Shown in pieces: positions 49,730 to 53,772 of a stretch of DNA of 53,772 nucleotides. Source of the DNA: CAYMUC01 sp964471865 (GTDB lineage Bacteria; Actinomycetota; Acidimicrobiia; Acidimicrobiales; Ilumatobacteraceae); contig CAYYHU010000012.1 of NCBI GenBank assembly GCA_964471865.1, forward strand, positions 1 through 53,772, written 5' to 3'. Position 1 is the stretch's first letter. Each line of letters begins with the position of its first letter. The notes beneath the pieces were generated by a model. It ran no database searches. It saw only the letters and a list, made by a program, of their open reading frames with translations, and was not told where the DNA came from. A program made the translations under genes and the position numbers.

Positions 49730-50004
49730 CAGGTCGAAGCGGGGCGCAGCGAACGCACGGCGTCGACACCTCGTACGACGTCACCGGCCGCTACTGCAGC
49801 TTCTGCTTCGACAAGCGCCTTGACCGCTTCGGTGTCACCGAGGATCGCGAGTGTCTCCTCGAGGCTCTCGAGGTCATCGGGACTGATCAACACCGCCGCC
49901 GGTCGGCCATTGCGGGTGACCACGACCCGCTCGTGCTCTCGATCGACCCGATCGACGAACTCGGAGAACCGGTCTTTCACGTTTCGCAACGAGTCGGTCG
50001 TCAT
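49729..50004 (-). CDS. Phd/YefM-family antitoxin
   Basis: 91 residues from the ATG at 50004 (MTTDSLRNVKDRFSEFVDRV), preferred over a start 12 codons upstream because family members begin with this helix. ERVVVTRNGRPAAVLISPDDLESLEETL is the classic Phd/YefM N-terminal DNA-binding region; the rest is the toxin-binding tail. It would neutralise the RelE-type toxin and repress the operon. Confidence 0.93.
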   Translation of the reverse strand: MTTDSLRNVKDRFSEFVDRVDREHERVVVTRNGRPAAVLISPDDLESLEETLAILGDTEAVKALVEAEAAVAAGDVVRGVDAVRSLRPAST

Positions 50005-50511
50005 GGTCACGATTGTGCCACCCGCTGCCACACACAGCAACCCAACCGTCCTGGTCGTCGTGATCCGCCCAAAGTGTCATCCTCCACAGCGACTCGGGAG
50101 CGCTCGAGAACGGCGTCACCGCGGAAGCGTTCCGGCAGTCTGGGCCACTCGATATCGCGATCACGCACCGTGGTCGGCAACGCACCGATCGCCGTGGTGG
50201 GCTATGCGTGCATCATCGAGGTGTTCGGTCCGAGTTGCCGGGCTGGGGGTGGCACCCACCATGACAGTTGAGTCACCGAACTCAGAGTCACACTCGGCCC
50301 CTTGAGCGCATCGGCAGGAGATGCTGCGTGGACACCTCCCCGCGACGAGTCCGATCGCCAGCACCAGGCCGAGCAGCGATCCCGCCAGGGTCCACAGCCG
50401 ACCTTGTCGCACCGCGGACAGAGGACGCGCTCGCCTCTCTCCATCGTGTCGTGGCAGAAAAGAACACAGTCCATCCGGTCAGCCGATGTCGGTCACGGCT
50501 CATGTGAGACA
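50005..50511. other. About 500-bp stretch with only weak small ORFs
   Basis: No confident gene. On the minus strand a 53-codon frame (GTG at 50168, stop ending 50007) ends 2 bp before the antitoxin start. Another minus-strand frame (GTG at 50412 to 50161, 83 residues) starts with a clear membrane helix (RLWTLAGSLLGLVLAIGLVAG). A neighbouring frame just upstream encodes a cysteine cluster (ERVLCPRC), which suggests a frameshifted zinc-ribbon plus membrane-helix protein. All are low confidence. Confidence 0.35.
50161..50412 (-). CDS. Possible small membrane protein (weak)
   Basis: 83 residues, GTG start, no visible ribosome-binding site. One strong hydrophobic helix (residues 6-25) is followed by a Cys-containing polar tail without a family match. 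The reading frame just upstream in a different phase carries C-x2-C, so the real gene may have been larger and be broken by a frameshift. Included because a helix of this quality is unlikely in a chance frame. Confidence 0.25.
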   Translation of the reverse strand: MRQGRLWTLAGSLLGLVLAIGLVAGRCPRSISCRCAQGAECDSEFGDSTVMVGATPSPATRTEHLDDARIAHHGDRCVADHGA

Positions 50512-51639
50512 TCACGTCGCAGCAGATCGCTCGACGTGGTCGACGAAGGCGCGCGAGTCACGTCCCCAGTCATGATGAACCGCCACGTAGGCGTGTCCAT
50601 GGCGCCCGAGGTCACGGCGACGGTTCGGCTCGGCGACGAGTTGGCGGATCGCGATCACACAGTCCTCGACGACCTCGTCACCGGCGAACGCCGACAGCAC
50701 CACACCCCCACCACTGGCCTCGACGAGTTCTGCCGCGAGCGGCAACGGGGTCGTGATCACCGGCACCCCGGCCGCGAGATACTCCACACACTTCGTGGGC
50801 CGTGAGATCCGATAGTTGGCCTCGTCGTGCAGCAACGACACACCTGCGAGCGCCCCGTTCACGATCCCGAGAGCTTCGGGACTCGGCAGTGGCCCCTTCC
50901 ACTCGAGAATGCCCTCGGCGACGGCCTCGTCGAGGCGGGCCCTGACCTCGGCGTCGGCGGCACCCACGAGCACCAGACGCGCCACTGCCTCCTCGTGGAG
51001 TCGCCGAGCCAGAGCGATCATCTCGGCGGCGCCTCGCCCGAGAGAAAGTCGCCCGACGTAGACGACGCGGGGAGGGTCCCGATACGGGGCGGGCTCTTGG
51101 GGGACGACGGCAGAGTTCGGCACCACGACGACATCGCCAAGACGATCCCGGTAAGCGTCCTCAGCCGCTATCAGCGTGAAGCGAGTGCGGGCCAGACGTT
51201 CGAGACCACCGAGCGCCATCTGCAGAGGCCGATGGCTCCACGAGGGCAGATATCGACGGGTCGGCACCGACGCCACGTAGTCCTCGTGCACATCCCAGAT
51301 CAACGCCGCGCGTCTCCAGGACCCTCGAGCCCATCCGAGAACCGGTACGAGTTCGGGATCGTGCACGATCACGACATCGCTACGTCGACCATGGCGCGAC
51401 ACCGCCCGGCGGGCGGCCCGCCAGCTTCCGACCCGGCGCCGTCCGGTCGCTCGGGGCACGTCGACGCGCTCGAGACCGTGGGGATCACGCTCGCGTGACG
51501 CCGGTCCGGGATCGGGAGCGATGAGCACCACCTCATGGCCGGCGTCGATCAGGGCTCGCGCCTCGCGATGCACGATGCGCGCGTCGTCACCCCGATGGGC
51601 CACGGTGACGACGAGGACTCGGAGTCGAGACCCGGCCAC
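50512..51639 (-). CDS. Glycosyltransferase family 4
   Basis: 375 residues, GTG start. N-terminal acceptor domain RVLVVTVAHRGDDARIVHREARALIDAGHEVVLIAPDPG, C-terminal donor domain VVYVGRLSLGRGAAEMI, SLLHDEANYRISRPTKCVEYLAAGVPVITTPLPLAAELVEASGGGVVLS. The usual first Glu of E-x7-E is part of the looser SRPTKCVEYLA arrangement seen in some surface-glycan GT4 enzymes. It lies 12 bp after the nucleotide-sugar dehydrogenase stop, so the two are probably cotranscribed. Confidence 0.88.
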   Translation of the reverse strand: MAGSRLRVLVVTVAHRGDDARIVHREARALIDAGHEVVLIAPDPGPASRERDPHGLERVDVPRATGRRRVGSWRAARRAVSRHGRRSDVVIVHDPELVPVLGWARGSWRRAALIWDVHEDYVASVPTRRYLPSWSHRPLQMALGGLERLARTRFTLIAAEDAYRDRLGDVVVVPNSAVVPQEPAPYRDPPRVVYVGRLSLGRGAAEMIALARRLHEEAVARLVLVGAADAEVRARLDEAVAEGILEWKGPLPSPEALGIVNGALAGVSLLHDEANYRISRPTKCVEYLAAGVPVITTPLPLAAELVEASGGGVVLSAFAGDEVVEDCVIAIRQLVAEPNRRRDLGRHGHAYVAVHHDWGRDSRAFVDHVERSAAT

Positions 51640-51651
51640 CGTGATCTCGCG

Positions 51652-52593
51652 TCAGAGTCGAGCGACGTTGGGACCGTCGAGACGGCCCCGGGTATCGAAC
51701 ACCAACGGGGCCCGGGTGACGATCCCGTCGAGGTCATAGGCCGAATGGGCCTGCAACAACACCGCCACATCACACTCGGTGAGCGCCGCGTCGAGATCGG
51801 TGACCATCTCGAGGGGATCGCCGTCGACCTCGAAGGACCCGAGATGCGGATCATGGCCGATCACGTCGGCACCGAGCCGACGAAAACCTCGCACCACCTG
51901 ACGGGCTGGAGTTTCACGATCATCAGCGATATCAGGTTTGTAGGTGAGCCCGAGCAACAACACCCGCGATCCCCGAACCGCTTTGGCGGCCGTATTGAGC
52001 AGGTCCTGGACCCGATTCACCACGAACGCCGGCATCCGGTTCGAGATCTCCTGGGCCAGTTCGACGAATCGGAACTGATAGCCGAGTGACCGCACCTGAT
52101 GGGACAGATAGTTCGGATCGATCGGAATGCAATGGCCGCCGACTCCGGGACCGGGGTAGAACGCCGCGAACCCGAACGGTTTGGTTCGAGCTGCGTCGAT
52201 GGCGGCCCACAGGTCGACGCCGAGTTCATGGGAGAACACCGCCATCTCGTTGACGAGGGCGATGTTCACATGGCGATAGGTGTTCTCGAGCAACTTGGCC
52301 ATCTCGGCTTCGCGNNNNNNNNNNNNNNNNNNNNNNNNNNNNNNNNNNNNNNNNNNNNNNNNNNNNNNNNNNNNNNNNNNNNNNNNNNNNNNNNNNNNNN
52401 NNNNNNNNNNNNNNGCGACCTCGGCATCGGAGATGTCATCGACATGAGAACGCCCGGCGTTCAGGCCGTTGACGACCCGATCGCTCACATCGAGCCCCAC
52501 ACAGGACACGCCCTGGCGGATCGCCTCGGCGACGAGGGGTAGGCCTACGTAGCCCAGGCCGAGCACCACGAGTCGTTCGGGGGATGTCGTCAT
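51652..52593 (-). CDS. Nucleotide-sugar dehydrogenase (UDP-GlcNAc/ManNAc 6-dehydrogenase-like), interrupted by gap
   Basis: UDP-glucose/GDP-mannose dehydrogenase family. N-terminal part: LVVLGLGYVGLPLVAEAIRQG (NAD motif). After the N run: EAEMAKLLENTYRHVNIALVNEMA, YPGPGVGGHCIPIDPNYLSHQVR with the catalytic Cys, and GLTYKPDIADDRETPARQVV. The WbpA/WecC-type phrasing suggests a 2-acetamido hexuronate product for the surface glycan. The ATG at 52593 has GAGG in front. Family members are about 430 residues; what is visible plus 100 N gives only about 313, so roughly a hundred codons more are probably missing in the gap. Confidence 0.9.
   Translation of the reverse strand: MTTSPERLVVLGLGYVGLPLVAEAIRQGVSCVGLDVSDRVVNGLNAGRSHVDDISDAEVXXXXXXXXXXXXXXXXXXXXXXXXXXXXXXXXXXREAEMAKLLENTYRHVNIALVNEMAVFSHELGVDLWAAIDAARTKPFGFAAFYPGPGVGGHCIPIDPNYLSHQVRSLGYQFRFVELAQEISNRMPAFVVNRVQDLLNTAAKAVRGSRVLLLGLTYKPDIADDRETPARQVVRGFRRLGADVIGHDPHLGSFEVDGDPLEMVTDLDAALTECDVAVLLQAHSAYDLDGIVTRAPLVFDTRGRLDGPNVARL
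52315..52414. other. Assembly gap (100 N)
   Basis: Exactly 100 undefined bases, the conventional placeholder for a scaffold gap of unknown length. It falls in the middle of the nucleotide-sugar dehydrogenase; the frames on both sides agree by chance or by design, but the length is probably underestimated. Confidence 0.97.
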
Positions 52594-52684
52594 CGTCAAC
52601 CTCTCCACATGGGAACCGAGCAAGCATACGCCCGCACCTGCGACCCGAGCCGGCTCTTCGCACGGTGATGGGTGCGGCCCGAGG

Positions 52685-53772
52685 TCAGGGGAAACGGCCG
52701 GTGAGATCGACGAGGAGATGGGTCGTCGTACTCGACGTCACACAGATCGATCCGGTGCTCGAGGTCGCGACGATCGCCTGATTCGCTCGGGTTCCACCTG
52801 GTGACACGTTCAGATTCGATACCTCGGGGATCGTGGTGGAACAGTCGAAGGCGGTCAGAAAACCGGCACCGACGGGTTCGACCGCGGTCACGTTCACCAC
52901 GACCGCTCCCCCGGGCGCCGAACCGGTCGGGATGCGACGCACCACACCCGGTGTCAACGGCCGGCCGGTGGTCCGCGTGTCGAGGAGCCGGGTCGTGGTC
53001 ACGGTCTCGAGGTCCCCGGCGCCGGCCGGTCCGAACCATCCCGCCACGTCGACGAGCAGATCAGCCCCCGCCGAAGAGGACAGACACAATCGACGCGTCG
53101 AACTCACCCCGACGAGCACCGAACCGGCCACGGTGTCCCGGGCCCCATGGTTGAGACTGGACGCGTCCGGACGGGTCGTTCCACAGGGCCACGCGGTGAC
53201 GAAACCGGCCGTGGGGGCGTTCACGGCGGTGACGTTGACGGCAACGGCGGTCGCTCCCGAGGGAATCGCCGAGATCGGCACCTCGACGGTGACCCCGGGT
53301 CGAGGTCGGCTACCCGCACGGGTGTCGAGCACCCGCCGAGCTGTGACCCGGGTGAAGCGGTCCGAACCCTCAGGGGACCAGTGGCCGGTCACGTCCACGA
53401 GCAGATCGGTCCCGACGCTGGGTCGCAGACACACGGTTCCGGCTGCGCCCACCGGCACCGTCGCCGCGTTCGCGACATCACCGCTGACGAGATTCAGCGT
53501 CGAAGTGTCGGGACGGGCCGTGCCACAGGGCCAGACCGTGACGAAGCCCGGACCGCCAAGACGGGTGGCGGTCACCGTCAGCGCGACCGCCGTGGCGCTG
53601 CGGGGCACCGGACCTCCCACGACGGGTACGACGACGGTCGCTCCCGCCCCGGGACGGGTACCAGAACGGGTGTCGAGGACTCGCCGCGGCGTGATGGGGG
53701 TGAAGCCGCCAGTTCCGGTCACGGTCACTCCGAGACTGGTAGCCGAGTCTCCGGCGGCGATGACGAGTGTGT
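52685..53772 (-). CDS. Secreted DTR/WPC-repeat protein, 5' end outside window
   Basis: The open frame runs to the window edge (first codons read TLVIAAGDSATSLGVTVTG), so the start and any signal peptide are not visible; a GTG at 53728 is internal to the repeat pattern and not a likely start. Three complete repeat units are seen, beginning RRVLDTRSG, RRVLDTRAG and TRLLDTRTTG, with WPCGTARPDTSTLN, WPCGTTRPDASSLN and FDCSTTIPEVSNLN, and ending LLVDVTG, LLVDVAG and LLVDLTG. The upstream portion may hold a catalytic domain, as in the two SGNH proteins of this window. Confidence 0.8.
   Translation of the reverse strand, partial: TLVIAAGDSATSLGVTVTGTGGFTPITPRRVLDTRSGTRPGAGATVVVPVVGGPVPRSATAVALTVTATRLGGPGFVTVWPCGTARPDTSTLNLVSGDVANAATVPVGAAGTVCLRPSVGTDLLVDVTGHWSPEGSDRFTRVTARRVLDTRAGSRPRPGVTVEVPISAIPSGATAVAVNVTAVNAPTAGFVTAWPCGTTRPDASSLNHGARDTVAGSVLVGVSSTRRLCLSSSAGADLLVDVAGWFGPAGAGDLETVTTTRLLDTRTTGRPLTPGVVRRIPTGSAPGGAVVVNVTAVEPVGAGFLTAFDCSTTIPEVSNLNVSPGGTRANQAIVATSSTGSICVTSSTTTHLLVDLTGRFP

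Overview
The window reads as a draft-genome contig of a high-GC actinobacterium. GTG starts are frequent, start codons often overlap the previous stop (GTGA or ATGA), and several secreted proteins carry a repeat I associate with Acidimicrobiia such as Ilumatobacter; that class assignment is inference. There are no rRNA or tRNA genes, CRISPR arrays or recognisable insertion sequences. One run of exactly 100 N (52315-52414) lies inside a gene.

Region 1 (1-9.7 kb, mostly minus strand): an edge-truncated acyl-CoA dehydrogenase, a membrane protein and a small lipoprotein (plus strand), then a packed minus-strand run: dihydrolipoyl dehydrogenase (E3), 2-oxoacid dehydrogenase E2, a single-ORF LipB-LipA fusion, an M24 peptidase and a D-aminoacylase-like amidohydrolase. 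The enzymes that make and attach lipoate sit beside the E2 that carries it; the matching homodimeric E1 (AceE) is at 23.5 kb.

Region 2 (9.9-29.7 kb): the most notable gene is at 9926-10570, a lipoprotein thioredoxin-fold protein whose first active-site cysteine codon is an in-frame TGA, followed at suitable distance by a bacterial-SECIS-like hairpin. It is a strong candidate selenoprotein that automated annotation would split or call a pseudogene. It is followed by an epimerase, an FAD oxidoreductase, an SRPBCC protein, a divergent YceI/MarR pair with twin palindromes, an ArgJ-like acetyltransferase with an altered oxyanion-hole motif, L-lactate dehydrogenase, an SDR, a SpoIID-PG-binding-SGNH-repeat protein, RNase HI, a secreted SGNH protein, AceE, a methyltransferase, an HhH-GPD protein and another secreted repeat protein.

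Region 3 (29.7-52.6 kb): a cell-surface polysaccharide locus with about eight glycosyltransferase genes, two separate ABC-2 exporters (Wzm/Wzt pairs), an O-antigen-ligase-like protein, an initiating polyprenyl-phosphate sugar transferase, a nucleotide-sugar dehydrogenase, a methyltransferase and small coiled-coil proteins. Its right part is interrupted (47.6-50.5 kb) by a module of a DUF4143-type ATPase preceded by three abutting 23-nt repeats, a RelE/Phd-type toxin-antitoxin pair and about 0.9 kb of non-coding or decayed sequence.

Region 4 (52.7 kb to the end): the 3' part of another secreted protein built from the same roughly 110-residue DTR/WPC repeat found in three other proteins of the window. 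That shared exported repeat, several times joined to wall-hydrolase or esterase modules, is the second most interesting theme after the selenoprotein.
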